From positions 248,001 through 312,000 of the forward strand of contig JAMWFC010000031.1 in assembly GCA_027475525.1 (NCBI GenBank): a stretch of DNA of 64,000 nucleotides, in the 5' to 3' direction. This document shows positions 1-13,250 of the stretch, piece after piece. Made by a program: the position numbers and the translations under genes. Every line of letters begins with the position of its first letter. Position 1 is the first letter of the stretch. The stretch comes from Macrolepiota albuminosa (taxonomy: Eukaryota; Basidiomycota; Agaricomycetes; Agaricales; Agaricaceae). Under the pieces are notes generated by a model. It did no database searches and was not told the DNA's origin. It worked only from the letters and a program-made list of their open reading frames with translations.

Positions 1-15
1 TCAGAGGACATCGAG

Positions 16-876
16 CTAGATGACAATGTGGACGCACTTTTCCGCAAGACAGTCTGGACAGATACGCCGTAGTAACCAGAAGTTGATTTCCCAGTCCGCT
101 ACCTCTTTCACTCCGCATTCCTTTGAAGGCAATCAGCGACGAGTACGAGTATATTAATTCTTTGATATACCTGACAAAGTCGGCTGCCTGCCATAAGCTG
201 CATCCAAAAGTATAAATTCAAACCTGCCGGGCAAGGCATCAAGTTAGAGCGAGCCAGGCTTGCGATCCAAATCCATTTATTTTCGGGTGAAAGAGCTGTG
301 CGATGGAAAGCGTGATTCACAAGAGAAAATGAGACGAGGTCTCGCGGTTCCAAAACAAAGAGGATCTGTAGCACTGGTATATCAGCGACGATATCAGTGA
401 CAAAGAAGACCGTGACCTCGCTAATGATATCAAGCGGAAGGCTGGAAAAATAATCTGGACCACTTGGCTCAGGTAAGGATATTTCTGGCTTGTGGATGGC
501 TACAAGAACCTTATAGCAGAACAAGAGAACAGAAGCACAAAAATCGCATACCGCATCTAAAGAATTTCCAACTAGTAGGCGATGGTGGGAGCATCCTATT
601 GTGTCTGTTGCGTTCGAATCCACCGAAGCTTCCATCGCCTTCAAGGTCTTCTAGCCACTGCTCATCGTTTGATTCATCATTGGAACTGATACTGCTAGTA
701 GTGCTCGTAGAATCATCATCGACACTTTCAACCTCGTCATCATCATTTGGGTCTGATGATAGATCTTCATACTCATACGAGTCGCTGTCATCCCGTGTGC
801 TAGCTTCCGAATCAGTGTCCCATTCAGAATCACTTTCAGCTGCAGAGTCGCTGCTGTAGAAATCTGGGGAAAGCAT
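16..876 (-). CDS. F-box domain protein, spliced, 3' end uncertain
   Basis: Reads leftwards. The ATG at 876 is followed by an acidic Ser/Asp/Glu-rich stretch of about 90 residues, then an F-box (SSLPLDIISE, then LEPRDLVSFSLVNHAF), then C-x2-C pairs (LCQECG, ICPDC) typical of agaricomycete F-box proteins. F-box proteins recruit targets to SCF ubiquitin ligases; the target is unknown. Introns proposed from frame and GT/AG: 551-500 (52 nt), 416-366 (51 nt, in frame, weak GTCACG donor) and 170-121 (50 nt). The last is needed to reach the C-x2-C exon. The first stop after it is at 16-18, but related proteins run longer, so another intron leading out of the window is possible. An in-frame ATG at 921 is an alternative start; 876 avoids a likely 5'UTR intron (GTATGT...CCCCAG). 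Confident of the family, less of the exon ends. Confidence 0.65.
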
Positions 877-921
877 CACAAAAACACGGAGCCCAACAGG
901 TGGAACAGTGAATATGTACAT

Positions 922-2186
922 ACCGCGAGACTACGCGTTAAGATTCACATGTTTTTTTTTGGCAACAGTATGGTTCCTTAACGTATTGTGAGATATTCAC
1001 GAGGCCAGCCAGCTGTCATTCAAATCGTTCTTTAGGGTAGGACGAAATGATTCCCGTGATGATGTATTGATCCCGTATTTGAAAGTGCGACGATAGAAAT
1101 GGAAACTATCCGATATGATAGTAATCCAACATGGACAGTCAATTGCGGGTGGGAAGACTAGAGTTGATATTCCAAAATCTGATCTGTTTCACTGTATTGA
1201 TAAGGCATCTGCAAACCAAGGCCAGGGAGACTGTGGGTCCAGGTACCCTTCTTCGCTAGGAGAAACGCTGGAGAAACACAATCAGATTAGGATTTACACG
1301 GAGTCCTTTTTTGTTCGTATGAAAAGGATACTATCATCGCGGTAAGCGATGAGTTTGGGCGCAAAAAAAACCTCCGAAGGCTAGTGGTAAGTTTGGCAAG
1401 GGACTGACGTGGTCTCGCTAAAGCTGATTCTCAATGGGTTTGGCCGCATTCAAAGCTAAGGGATAAGTACACAGCTACAACTGTTATCGCGACAGTAAGC
1501 ATCGATATGGATCAACATGTTACGAGTAAACCTCATCAAATATGGGGACAACAACCCGAGCCCTAACTCGACATGGAAAGCCAATGAATAAGTCGTCGAA
1601 GTGTAACCGACTTGTCGCTATAGGCGATGCCTCTGACAAGCATCTTTGGTCATTCCTTTTCGATCTGTATAACCAGTTCGCAGTAGCCATGTGTTCCATT
1701 TACGATCAAGATAAACCTGTCTGCGCACTCGAAGTCATTTTGAAAGAAACCAGAGGAAATGCGAAGGTATTCAGCTCTTTTTGCGTTTGAATCCTACATA
1801 TTTCACTATCACACGGACGCGAACTGATGTGGTGAGCTTCAATTCAATCGGGCCTTGAGAGCAGTCGTGATTCGGATGTCAAGCAAATATAGGATCATCT
1901 GAAGAACCATTTGAATGTTTTGAGATGGAAATACATTTCTGTAAGCTTACATTTTATGTACTTCTATGGTCGATGCAGGTTTTCATTTAAGAGTGGCTAT
2001 ATATTTCCCTGACACTGTTCTTTGCTCGCCGTGGATTGTTCCTCGGAGTTCGGTTACCCCGGGTCATTCGTGACTAGGGACGCGTGACGCGCCCGAATAC
2101 TCTTGTTCCCTCAGATTGTTCCGTGATTTTCGCTGTTGAACGTTTCAACCTTCATCCATGGACCCTCTATCTTTCCTAAACCCACC
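922..2186. other. Intergenic stretch, no recognised gene
   Basis: Two open stretches of 76 and 82 codons on the plus strand (1115-1345, 1542-1790) have no motif I recognise and no convincing splice linkage. They could be exons of an unknown gene or chance. The last 150 bases are the presumed promoter and 5'UTR of the hydrolase gene. Confidence 0.4.
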
Positions 2187-3523
2187 ATGACCCGAGGCCT
2201 CTCGTCACAGTCGTTTACATTCGATCCCCGTCCTAATTATCCTCTCTTGATTACTGCTAAACGTTACTGGAAGCGGGATTCAAATCACCTAAACGACCCT
2301 TCAGCATTGACACTTATTTTTACACATGGAACGGGGTTTCATAAGGAACACTGGGAGCCGACAATAGACGAGTTTTACGCCCTACTTGATGGCGAGAATG
2401 GATCTCCCAAAGTACGGGAAGTGTGGTCTATTGACGCACCGAATCATGGCGATGCAGCCGTGCTAAACGAGAATATTCTGATAGGATATGAACCTATATG
2501 TGAGTATTTTAGCGTATCCCGGCCTTTTACCCACTGAGGTTATTAGTCCCATGGGAGGAGTACGCTCGAGCAATCTACATGTTTCTTACATGTTTCGGAA
2601 CGGGTGTCGATGTAGACTTTAGCACTCGCCGTCTCGTAGGTATTGGCCATTCCATGGGCGCAGTCTGCCTGTACGTCTATTCCTTACGAATATGTTGGAT
2701 GTTGTGACACGTATTGTTTCATAGACTGCTCTCACTTGGTTACTCCTCGAATCTCAGCTTCGAATCTCTTATTCTCTGCGAACTTATGTCCATGCACCCA
2801 AAGTTCACGGGAGAGCCAGCTGAGATGTTGGTTAAAGGCGCGATAAATCGGAGAGATATATGGCCATCATACGAAGAAGCGTACAAGTTGCTCAAGAGCC
2901 GATCGGCATGGAAAGTCTGGGATGATCGAGTGCTCAAAATCTTTGTGGTAAGCGCTGACCTTTTTTTTCGCCCTTCCTTGAATATCCATAGCTATCATTA
3001 GAAAGATGGCATGCGTCCACTTCCAACCGCGGTTTATCCTGACAAGACTGAAGGAGTGACTCTGAAATGCAGTCGTAAACAGGAAACAGTATGTTCTAGC
3101 TCAGTACCACAGCTGAATGTTCTTGAGCTGTTCTCTCAGGCTTGTTATCGTGACGGTATCGGTCCGATTCGTGCGTATAACCTTCTAGGATCAGTGGCTC
3201 GACGTATGCCTGTTCATCTTATCTATGGTGCCACCAACGATTATCTGTACATAATTTAACGTTCTCCCCGAGAACCTTAATAATGACTATAATAGGCCTC
3301 AAGCAGTCAAAGACGACATCATAGAGAATTCTGTCGGCGGTATCAACCACTTAGCCTCATTCTCGCGTTTAGAGGGCGCCGGTCATCTGGTATGTCTGAT
3401 CTTCATCAAGCGTTCACACTCTGATATTTTGGCTTGGAGATAATACAGATGAATCCTACCGGCCTAGCGAAGAAGATCTACGATGTATTGACCCTTCCGC
3501 CGCACCCGTTGGGCAAGCTCTGA
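2187..3523 (+). CDS. Alpha/beta-hydrolase fold protein, six exons
   Basis: Exons 2187-2499, 2547-2670, 2725-2947, 3002-3246, 3296-3389 and 3449-3523 join in frame to 357 codons plus stop. Introns are 47, 54, 54, 49 and 59 nt, all GT-AG. The ATG at 2187 sits in CCCACCATG, a strong start context. Seen in the product: oxyanion-hole region FTHGTGFHKEHWEP, nucleophile elbow GHSMG (Ser codon 2651-2653), a likely catalytic Asp in YGATNDYL, and a His in GAGHLM. All parts of a Ser-Asp-His hydrolase are present, so it is probably active. The layout resembles fungal peroxisomal lipase LPX1-like and toxin-biosynthesis-associated hydrolases. The C-terminus is GKL, a weak match to a peroxisomal PTS1 signal (inference). 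Substrate unknown. No disruption seen. Confidence 0.85.
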
Positions 3524-4936
3524 ATCTTAGTGTAGCCAGAGACATATTATGCCGTCCATCCAGCCAGCAGGTCTCCCAAATCGGCCACCTCTGATGACTT
3601 GTCTTGTTTTCTCTTTTCTCCTTTGATATTCATGTATTTGCTCTAGATAATAGAATCTAGATAGGACGACAGAATTCGTCGAGTTTCTTCGCAATACCAA
3701 CTTGAGGTTTGTCACTTCTCTTGTCACTTCTGCTCAAGGATGTTAGAGCAGGTTATCGAGCTGGTACGATAGTAAAAGGCGACTTGACACACCTATCATG
3801 TGTTGGGATATGAAATCTCTAGCTATTTTTTTTTGTTAGCCCTATCCTCTAGATGATTGTTTTCAAATTTTCAAGCCATGGGCGTCCCTTAACCCTTAAT
3901 CTTTAACCACAGTGGGCACCACTAAATGTTTCTGCAGTTCTGCCTGTTGAAAAGAGACGTGCACGACCAGTTCTATTTCCTTTTTCTTTTTCACATATGC
4001 CACTGCAGGATAACTCCAAAATCTGTATGTTTATTCTTTATAGTCTCAACCTTATTTACCACTATAAATGCTTGTGGTCCACAACATGACTCTTAATTTA
4101 AGGTTGGGGAGTCCTGCAGGGTTGGTTGATTTAGAGAGGATGATATGACCCTCAGGTGACTGGGGCTTCCAACTGCAGAGCAGGTCCTTACTAGGCAGAC
4201 TCAACATCTATAGAGCAGCTCTGAACTTATGAGGAGAAGGAGAGATAAGTGGGTTTCTGGGAGTTCTGAAGAGGCATGAAAGTACTACAGGGCTCACACA
4301 GAGTGCTGGAGTTCAAAGGAAGAAGTTGGCAGGGTTCTGGGCTAAGTCTGGGGGTCAACAAAAGTGGAATGGAGTTGGGGAAGAACAGAGCATCCCCGAA
4401 CTGGTTCACTGTCTAAAACGTCCACTGAGGCGATGTCTGTGTAGCCTGCCGTTAACTGAGAATCACCTCCTGGGGAAGCTCCTTCTGCTTCATCCTCAAC
4501 CGAGGGAACCGGTCGTCCTCCCCTCACTCTCGTTCTCAACGCCGACTCCATAGTAGAAGGGACCAGCGTACAAGGAGGGAGGGTCGAACCTGCCCTAAAC
4601 TTTCGAGATCTCGTGCTACCTTGGCTTGTCATAAGAAATCCAAGCAGCCGACTTGTGGAGAAAAACAGAAGAAAGATGCTATTGAAATAAACGGTACGTA
4701 GGCTTAGCCCTCCTGCACTCCGTACCTCCATTTGGAAGTTCGCTAAATACACTAATAACTCAAACAGAGGACAGGAGGACTCTATTATTCCTGATGTTAG
4801 GACCAGATCATGTAAAGATACAAGTTTGGTTAAATAGAAGACTAGATCAAAAGCATGGAGAAAGACAGGGGCATGGCACGGGTGATAGATCGTATGTAGA
4901 TGTATCGATGATAATATAGCAAAATACAGTCCGCGA
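3524..4936. other. Intergenic stretch, no recognised gene
   Basis: Lies between the 3' ends of the convergent hydrolase and JmjC genes. A 136-codon minus-strand open stretch (4342-4752) shows no family motif and no splice link to its neighbours. Otherwise I see nothing. Confidence 0.4.
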
Positions 4937-7900
4937 TTAGGCCCACGGATTCTCTATTAAAGAATCATTGAAGTGTTTGGGGTTGATCGGCTGAGAAGTA
5001 GAATCTCCCTCCTGTGAGATGTCATCGTCGATGGCCATTTCCCTTTGTTCACAGCCGCTTTCCCTGCTGATGACTTTATAACAGTCAAGCTAAGTGATAA
5101 AGCGTAGAAAGACAAACACTTACGGTTAGCTGGGAGGTTTCCATCTCTGCCAGGTAATGTTTCGGCGGACGGCTCAGGATGGGAAGATGACTGTATGGAA
5201 TCAACTTCGCCATGTTGCTGGGCCGATGGCTGGGATAGCGTAGTCGAGATACATGAAGACAGTGGTTGATTCGTTATCGACGAAGGGGACTGACGAAACG
5301 AATAGTCTCGATGAGGGTGGATTCTGTCGTTTAAATTTTCTGCGCTATCGCTCTTATCACCGCTGCCTGGATTATGAAGAGCGGAGGATGAAGAAGAGGT
5401 AGATCCCGCCCCAGCAGATCCCACCAGATGAGCGGATTCAGACCGACGACCATTTCCATCCATGCTCCTTCCTTCGCTACCGCTGGTTTGGCGAGGAGAG
5501 CTAAAATGCCCCTGATTAGAAGGGAATACTCGATGGCGCGAATTGTCAGACATCATGGGACGTAGAGGTCTGTCTTGAGTCTGAGCAGAATTGTATCGAT
5601 GCCGGGGAAACGGGTGGTTTCTGTTGTCCTGGCGTCGTTCATAGGGTTGATATCTTTGTTGATTGTAAGAATAATTGGTCCTCATTCGCGATCCATCTAC
5701 ATACAATGTTTGAACTCAAGCAACAATATACATCATGAACATAGAGGAGCCTACCGCCATAGTGCTGCACCCGGTGCGGAAAGTGATCAGAAATATTTGA
5801 AGACCTCGAATTCGAATATCCTGGAAAACTCAAGTCCGAGTATGCATACCTTTGAAAGCAAACTCACCTTCGTCGAATGGCGGAACCGCATGACAGGAGT
5901 AGGGGAATATTTCACGAGACTGCGATAGGATTTGTTGAAGACGTTGACAGTCAGCACCCAACCACAGAAGGGACAAAGCGTGTGCCTGTTGCTGTTACGA
6001 TCGAGTGAATGGTTATTTGCGTTCGAAAATTGTCCAGCTCACAAACATAGACAGGTAATTCCCCTGACAAGAAACATCAGTCAAAGTGGGAGGGCAATGA
6101 TCACCACATACTTCAGACCAGGCTGGTGGGATTGCTGGCTGGAATCATAGTTCATAGACATTGATGGGATGATAGCTAATTCCTGACATACCGGATTTGG
6201 GGAATTTTGACCATTTTGGGAATGTTGAGTTGTAAACTGACTGGCAATGAGATGACACTGTGGTAAGAGCAAGAATCGACTCTATACCTTGTTCATTGCA
6301 TCTGCCAATGCGACGATTGCATCTACAACTTGGGGCGGAAGGTTTGGCGAGTCTGAGATGGCTCTTCGAAGCCCTTCAACGGCATTCTCCAATGAGTTCC
6401 CGTCCAACCGGATAGATGGCGCAACATCTGGCGGCACGGTGCCGTTTGTAACAGGAGGCTGAGGTTCCAAGACGCCATGAACAGACCGAGTACCGGTGAC
6501 TATGGAACTCGAAGCGCTGGCCATTTCAGCAACAGCAGAAGGGGCAGGTAACGGAGTGTGCGACGAAGCTTCAGGCATGCAGGAAGTTGGTTCGCTCGGT
6601 GGTAGCTGCCTGGATCTGGTATCTTCTCTAATTTCCATTGTTTGACGAGGCTCCGTAGCTGTAGTTATGCTTGAGGATGGCGCTAGAGCCGCTGGAATCG
6701 AAAAGGATCGAAACTGTCTCGTGTTGTTTTCGTCTTTCCGGGTAGAAGTTACAACTTTCGTTTGGGGTTGTTCCAGGGACTGATTTGATCTCTCCGAAGA
6801 GGAGGAAGTCGCTGGCGAGGTAGGATTAAGTCGGCGTTTCGTGGGAATATGTTGCGCAGCCTTAGCGGCATTTCTCTCAGAGTTTATTGACGTTGAATGT
6901 TGAACATCGGTGTCTGAAGACGAAGGTGTCGAGGGGAGTAAAGCTGGACTCTGATTATGTTGACGTCTACCGATTAAAGGCGACCTGTGAGGATCGATCT
7001 GCACCGATGAACATTAGAAGCGGATATTTTGAGTCAGTTGATCAACCAACAATCGTACCTGCATGACATCTTGGTCGGATTCACGGACTGCGCCGAAAGC
7101 AGCTGGGCTTGACCGCGATGGGTCTACGTCAGCGCTTTCGAAGGCAGTGTGGTTGTGGACCGCCGCCGTGTTGAAAACTTCAGCCAAACCGATAACAGTG
7201 GAAGTGGTGGAATTTGATTGGCGCCGAATAGGTTTAGGCAAGACGCGTTTGCGAAGTGGTTCCCGGCGTTTGGTGGAGTCCCCATCTGTCAATATTTGGC
7301 GAGACTCCAAATCTGTTAGAGATATGCAGTTTCTGAAATTAGAAAAGACCATACAATATCCACTCCCACTCACCGATCCTGGCAGGGCCTTGGAGCGCTT
7401 GAGATCTTTGCTGGGGTTCAGATGAATCCCTTGTCGTAGAAGACGCTGAGCGGGACCTTGTGGATATTGGCGGGGCGGGAACGTCAGGCTGTTCGGTAAC
7501 ACGCCATGTGGTCTTCGTTTTCTTGGCTGCCAAAAGCATGGAAGTCTTAGACTTGAGTGAAGATACCATGACATTAGAGGCCGAACTCTGCGATGAACTC
7601 TGCGTCGAGGATTTGTGCCCCCTGACGGATGCAAGCAGACTAGGAGGAGCGGGCGGCTGCACCTGGCCTCGTTCTTCGCGGGCCACTTCGACAGCATCCG
7701 AGCTGGGAGTAGAGCTGCTACTAACATTCTGTAGCTATAACATAACATTGATAACACGAGCTAGGAAATAGCCAGTGCTGACATACCTGGACACCGGAAA
7801 TCACTCCTCGAAGATCGGAGGGGTCAGAACCTGCAGCAATTGAGATAGATTTCTGTAACGGCCGTTTGGTTAGCAAAACACAATCTAGAACTTGACGTTT

Positions 7901-10501
7901 GCGTTTCAACGTAGGCGCCGGAGCATCGCTTGCAGTAGAATCTGAAAGTTCCGAAAGGGGAGATAACGAGCGCGATACGTTTTCCAAAGGTAGATCTTGT
8001 GGAATCTTGGTACGATCCTGTTCAATTTCGGTATTACTCTGCGAGGTGTCATTTTCGGTCATCACACGAGGCTGGAATTCCATTTTCATACTCACGACTA
8101 GCACTTCAACGTAATCATCATACCATCCCGCTTGTACGAATTTTGGATTGACAGGCCGACATCTGCGATATCGCTCTGCAAGACGGACACGTTGTTGTGT
8201 GGGATCCGGCTTGCAACCGAGCTGTTGGGTTTGGAAGAAATGGTCCTCGCCCTTGATGTATTTCTGAAGAGAGCTACCACGGTAATGTTCATGTAACGAG
8301 TTGGAAAAGTGTATCAAGAGCGCATCAGCGGCATGATGCTTTTCCGAGTTCAGGATATACGGAAAACACCTTCTCCGGTGACATTTCTTGCACTCGAGTA
8401 CCCAAGGAGAAACGACATGACCAGGGCCAACCGCACATGCGAAACAGGTTCTTTCTTCCCCCTGCAAGATGAGCATGGGTCAGATTGTAGAGTTACTGTA
8501 AAACAACCCACACCAACTTTAGATTTCCTACGCATTTTCTGAAGTAGACAAGCCGCTCTGAAAGTTTGCATCGCAGAACTGTAAGGTCTGTATCCCCGAC
8601 ATAAATCATTGAAGGCGCCGACAAAACGATCACTCACGTGTCCTCCAAGTTGGAAATCGGACGAGCCTCGAACCTCGATAACAGCTCTGCCACCTTATTA
8701 CGGACAGCAAGAAGTTCTTGGAACGGACGGCATTGATTCGGGTCCATATCGCCACATTTGCAACTCCTGCCTTCGACATAGCATCCAGGGCAAATGACAA
8801 GGCTGTCTCTGGATTTCATATTTGAGCTTTCCAAGGTTTTCGGACCAGGGGGTATACATTTGAGACACTCAAAGAAGCTTTGAAAGATATTCGCCCCGCA
8901 ATAATCACATGCGAGCTGCGGGCAGGGGGTATACATTTGAGACACTCAAAGAAGCTTTGAAAGATATTCGCCCCGCAATAATCACATGCGAGCTGCGGGT
9001 AAGGGTTGACGATGTCTTGGAGGAACCAAGAGTACCGGATGAGTGGAATCGACGGGTTTGTGGGGGAGATTCTTCCAGGAGGAGGGAGCCAAACAATCTG
9101 AGTAATTGTTCGGTTTCAGATAACAACTTTTTATACTTCTTCCGCGTCGGCAAATCCTGATCCTTCGGTTTCTTCGTCAATGAAGCTAAATCTTCTCTTC
9201 TCTTCAGTAGATTAAGGTAAATAAGCGATTTGACGTCATATTTTTCCGACCAACAAACTCTGTAACAGTTTAAAGGTCTTAACCACGTGATTTTAAAATG
9301 ATGAGAAGGATAATCACCTGCGGTACATGGGCAATTCGTGGTAATAAGCCGCTTCAAGCCCTTTCAAGACCATTCGCGACCACGATGCCTTGATAGTGAG
9401 ACCTCCGGAGTTCACGACCTGATGACAACTGCGCGGCGGAATCAAAACGAGGTCTCCTAGCTTCTGTTCCGCAACATATATGGTAAAGGGCGCATCGGCA
9501 AGCTGCTGAAGAGTGAGAACGTGTTCTTTCTGGCCCCGTTTCAATTCCTCGAAGTATTTTAATGCCTTGGGAGCATCTTTGCCCCTGGTCATGAACCAGA
9601 ATGATGAACCTTTCCCTTCTGTATAACACATAAGGTTGTGTCCGGATGAAGCACAGAGATCTAGGCGGCAAGGGGCAAAAGTGTCACCAATCCCGATGTG
9701 GCATTTAAAAGTATCAACGTGGTGCGGCGGCTAGATTACCTCGGTCAGCTCGGGTACTAAACATCACAAGAAAACTAACCAATAAATCTTCGTCATTTCC
9801 TGGCAAAAGAAATGGAGGAATAAGTTCAGATTGTCGAAGCAGTTCCAACCATCGCTCGGGACACTTCACATCTTCACCGTAGAGCCTCTCCTTGTCTAAA
9901 GAAACTCGAGTAGGAGTATAAATGTCAACAGTCAACTAATCAATCTTACGAGCGAACGTTGGAGCTTTGCGGGACTGCTCCATAAAATTATCCAGAAGCA
10001 TGGTCCTGACAATCGAATTGTAAACATTGCGAACGGGAATTTCTAGAAATCAGTTAATAGATAGCTGTAATTGATTTGAATGAATATACCTTTCGGCCCG
10101 TGCTTTCTGAACCAGTTTGGATTGAAGTAGTGTTTTGGCCAGTTGGCATCCCGATGAAGGTCGTATATGATACAGGGTATCCCAGTTTCATCAAAATTAA
10201 TGTTGGTTTTCTTTGCCAACCTGAGAGGGAAACGCTTGACTGGGTGAAATCGGGCGCCTTGTTTGAGAATCTCCTCGAGAGTCCATCCAGAAGTCGAGAG
10301 TCGTGGATGAGTATCAAAAGGCAGAGGAACGTTGACGACGCGATTTAGCTGGCCAACGTGTGTCGTCGCTGATGCCGCTGGGCAGTTACATAATGTCTTG
10401 GAGATCTCACTTGTCCCGGCTCCATGAGGCATCTGTCGGTCTTCCTTTGTCTGTTGACTGCTGCTGGCCATGAGTTGCTTCCTGCGCTCTTCTATGCGCA
10501 T
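4937..10501 (-). CDS. JmjC-domain protein with C-terminal zinc fingers, many exons
   Basis: Reads leftwards from ATG 10501 to stop 4937-4939, roughly 1,450-1,500 residues. Order: short basic N-terminus; JmjC fold (IGIGDTFAPCRLDLCASSGH ... DLVLIPPRSCHQVVNSGGLT); a cysteine cluster (CDYCGANIFQSFFECLKC, then CPGCYVEGRSCKCG); a second cluster (CFACAV ... CKKCHRRRCF); then a long disordered Ser/Pro/Gln-rich tail. JmjC proteins are Fe(II)/2-oxoglutarate dioxygenases, often histone demethylases; the first metal-binding His looks replaced by Arg. Junctions that keep frame include introns starting GTATGTCAGC (near 7786), GTACGATTGT (near 7060) and GTAAGTGTTT (near 5124). A 77-base duplication at 8846-8999 breaks the zinc-finger exon; one copy reads through. 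Another frame change near 9040-9130 is unexplained (missed intron or indel). Exact exon ends are provisional. Confidence 0.75.
8846..8999. repeat. 77-base exact tandem duplication in JmjC gene
   Basis: Copies 8846-8922 and 8923-8999 are identical. 77 is not a multiple of three, so the zinc-finger exon is thrown out of frame; a single copy would read CDYCGANIF in frame. Part of the window-wide 77-base set. Confidence 0.95.
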
Positions 10502-11579
10502 GATAGGTTATGAGACGGCGGTAGACGGAAAGTTCTCACCAGGCCAACCTGATGATCATGCCAGAAAGCACATGCACATCAACAGCGCGTCAATCATCCA
10601 TTACATATCAATCTCCCACGTTACGGACGAGGGCGCCCTGAGTTGATGAAGAACAGTTTTTTTTCCCTGTACAATGAGCAAGGAAACAGTAAGTCGTTGT
10701 GGAGGTGGCTGTGTGTCAGTGGATTCATCTTTGTGACTGTTCCAGTGGTGAGGCTTCGTCGGATTCTGGGCGCTTGTCATACAGTTGATCGTTGCTCTCT
10801 GACCTTTAATTTCGTAACGAGCGTCAAGGTCAATTTTTATAGACCTGTACCTACGATTGAAAAAGAATAAACGAGCCTCAGGTGCGTGTCAGAAACCTGA
10901 GGGTAGAAGTAGAAGTTTGACGAGGTCAGTTCACGTGATAGACTGAAATATATTTGCAGACTGAGACAAACCTTAATTAAAGTTAACTTTAAGGATATAC
11001 AAACGCGCCATTCTCAGACGTCTACATGTTTGGAGTGACTGAGGTTTTTTGTTGAACTCTACACCTTGACTTGTTCATTCGGTGTGCTCAGTGAACTCTT
11101 CTTTTACTTCTTTAGGTTCTTCGTCAACTCAATCGCAAGTCCTTGCTCTCCCGATGTGTTGCTCATCGTTGGTGTCTCTCTGCCCTTCACCGTCGTCGTC
11201 TTGATCCCTGTTTACTTCAAAGCTACACCAACATGGCGACTGTCTCTGCCCGTGAGGTTCTCCTGAGCCCAATGCCCCAGCCTAACCAGGGGTGACCATC
11301 ATGGCGATGTCGACATGGCTTCTGACATCAAAAGCGGCGACAACAGCGCCCACAACAGCAGGAACAGTACTATGATCTCAAGTTTCTCATTAACGTCATT
11401 GACGGTGCCTTTTTTCTTTTCTTTTTCTTTTGGTGGTATCACTTTCGTTTACGGACAGTTCACATAGTCAACCTCGCGTAGACCAGGATAATTCGCATTT
11501 TGTTTTCCTAAAAAAACCTTCTTCCTCCATGACTTGAGGGGTTAAAGTCATCTAACAACAAATTTATCCACTGTTTTCA
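10502..11579. other. Intergenic stretch upstream of JmjC gene
   Basis: No gene recognised. Contains the JmjC promoter side. A pyrimidine-rich tract at about 11407-11431 lies just beyond the 3' end of the minus-strand LINE and may be its A-rich tail (inference). Confidence 0.35.
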
Positions 11580-13049
11580 CTATCTTTGACCCAAGGCTAG
11601 TTTCCCAAACCTGAATCTATCTGTGGCCAGGCAATCTAGTTTAATTTTCCTACCAATCGCTGCCTTGAGTCTGTTTGATATCTCACCTCTCGTGAGGGGT
11701 CTCTCTGGGTCAGACTCTCTCGTGATCCTCCATTTACATTGCAAGCACCATATCGTATACATCGCTTCCGCTATTATTATCTTCCTGAATCTTCTCGCAC
11801 CTTTGTCGCCTTTTTTCAATCTTTTCATCAGAGAGCAGCCTAGTTGGTCTCCTAAAGATGGCTTTGTAAAATCTAGGCCCCTTGTCTTGAAAAAGGACCT
11901 TGTAAGTTCCCAGACGGTTTCCTGGCCTGATGTTCCGCATTCTGTGAGTATATGTTCTTGAGTTTCTGTGACTCCACACTGGGGGCATATCACCCTATTT
12001 TACGGATCCTTCTATATTCTCCCAGTATCTTCCTGGTTTGTAGCCATTGTGCATGGCTTTCCACACGAAAGCTCTGATCTTCAACAGATCTTTATCTTTC
12101 AATGACTTCCATATCATCTCGTCTGTTGACATTTCTCTGCTTTGTAGTTTTGCTGCCCACCTTGTCATATCTAGGCATGTGGCAGTGCCTTTTCTTTCTG
12201 GAGCTGGTTGAGCTGCCAGGGCTGGCATGATGTTTGAGAGTTTTGCTCCAGTCTGGGAGAAACAGGGGGGCAGTCAATGTTTATTTCATCTGGGGCAGCC
12301 TTTCTGGCTCCTATATTTGCTAGTCTGTCTGCTTCTTCGTTTCTTCTGATTCCTGTGTGCACTCTGACCTTACTCAAAAGTGTCATACCTGATCTTTCTC
12401 TCATGCGGGCTACAATTGGTTTCATTATATCTTTATTTGCCATACTTATTCAGCCTTCATTTTCCCTTCTGCTTAGGTTCTTCATGATGTTGTCCAGTGT
12501 CATCTGCAAATCACTTCTGATAAAGATGGCTTGATTCTTTGGCATTGCTTGCACCATTGTCAGTATTGCCACTGCCTTGCCAGCATTGTTTGTTTGTGCC
12601 ACCAGGTGGCTTGGTAACCTTATTGCTCTGTTCCTGGGGTCTCCCTCCTCAAACCATATTCCAGCTGCTGGGTTACCTTTGCTGTCTTTTAATGATCTAT
12701 TGGTAAATATGGTTGTTAGTGATGGAGGGGTATGGTAAGGTCTTTTCTAGGTCATGTCATCACTAGTCAGCTGATTCAGGTCTGCAAAGACTTGGAAGCC
12801 ATTCTTCAGAGAGTCTCTAGTGGTGAAGTTCATGTTGAAAATTATTGCAGTATCATCAGCTATAAGTGCTCTTTTCTCTTTGCTTAGGGTGCATTCTGTA
12901 TCCTTTTCTTCAGGGTTCCATTTCTTTTGTAGTTTTGCTTGGAAAGCACAGGCTGTCTTGCTACATTTGTGGGGTTTCCACACCCTTTTCTTTGCAGGAT
13001 TTTGCATGTTCTGCAGGCACAGTTTTTGCCTGCTTTGTGAGAGTTGTTT

Positions 13050-13250
13050 GTAACACTTCCAGAGGATTGAACCGACAACCTCAGGAAAACTGGAACTAGC
13101 AGGGCTTGAACCTGCATTGCATGTTACCATTACACCATAGTCCCGTGTTACTACTTGCTTTTTCTTGTCAACTAGTACCATTCTAGCTCCAGTCAATAGG
13201 GGCTTAGGCATAACCCCGGGCTTTAACTAAGGTGTATTGACACACCCTTA
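13050..13250 (-). mobile_element. tRNA-derived SINE, copy 1
   Basis: About 200 bases that recur, opposite strand and well conserved, at 25967-26169. Reading right to left: a unique head beginning TAAGGGTGTGTCAATAC, then a tRNA-like segment, then a tail ending AGTGTTACA. Both copies sit inside LINE sequence. Pol III A-box-like (TGGTGTAATGG) and B-box-like (GGTTCAAGCC) motifs are present. No coding capacity. Confidence 0.7.
13092..13144 (-). other. tRNA-like segment lacking the anticodon arm
   Basis: 53 bases folding as a shortened cloverleaf. Acceptor arms GGGACTA and TAGTTCC pair over 7 bp with one G-U; T arm GCAGG/CCTGC pairs over 5 bp around TTCAAGC. Only about 22 bases lie between acceptor and T arm, enough for a D arm but not an anticodon arm. 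Not a decoding tRNA; it is the SINE's promoter-bearing head. Confidence 0.7.

Noticed and set aside
1..72. End of a plus-strand gene (open from base 1 to TAG at 70-72)
   Set aside because: Only 23 codons, expected by chance about a third of the time, and it overlaps the F-box exon on the other strand.
4342..4752. 136-codon minus-strand gene
   Set aside because: No domain, no splice sites linking it to the JmjC gene, composition not clearly coding.
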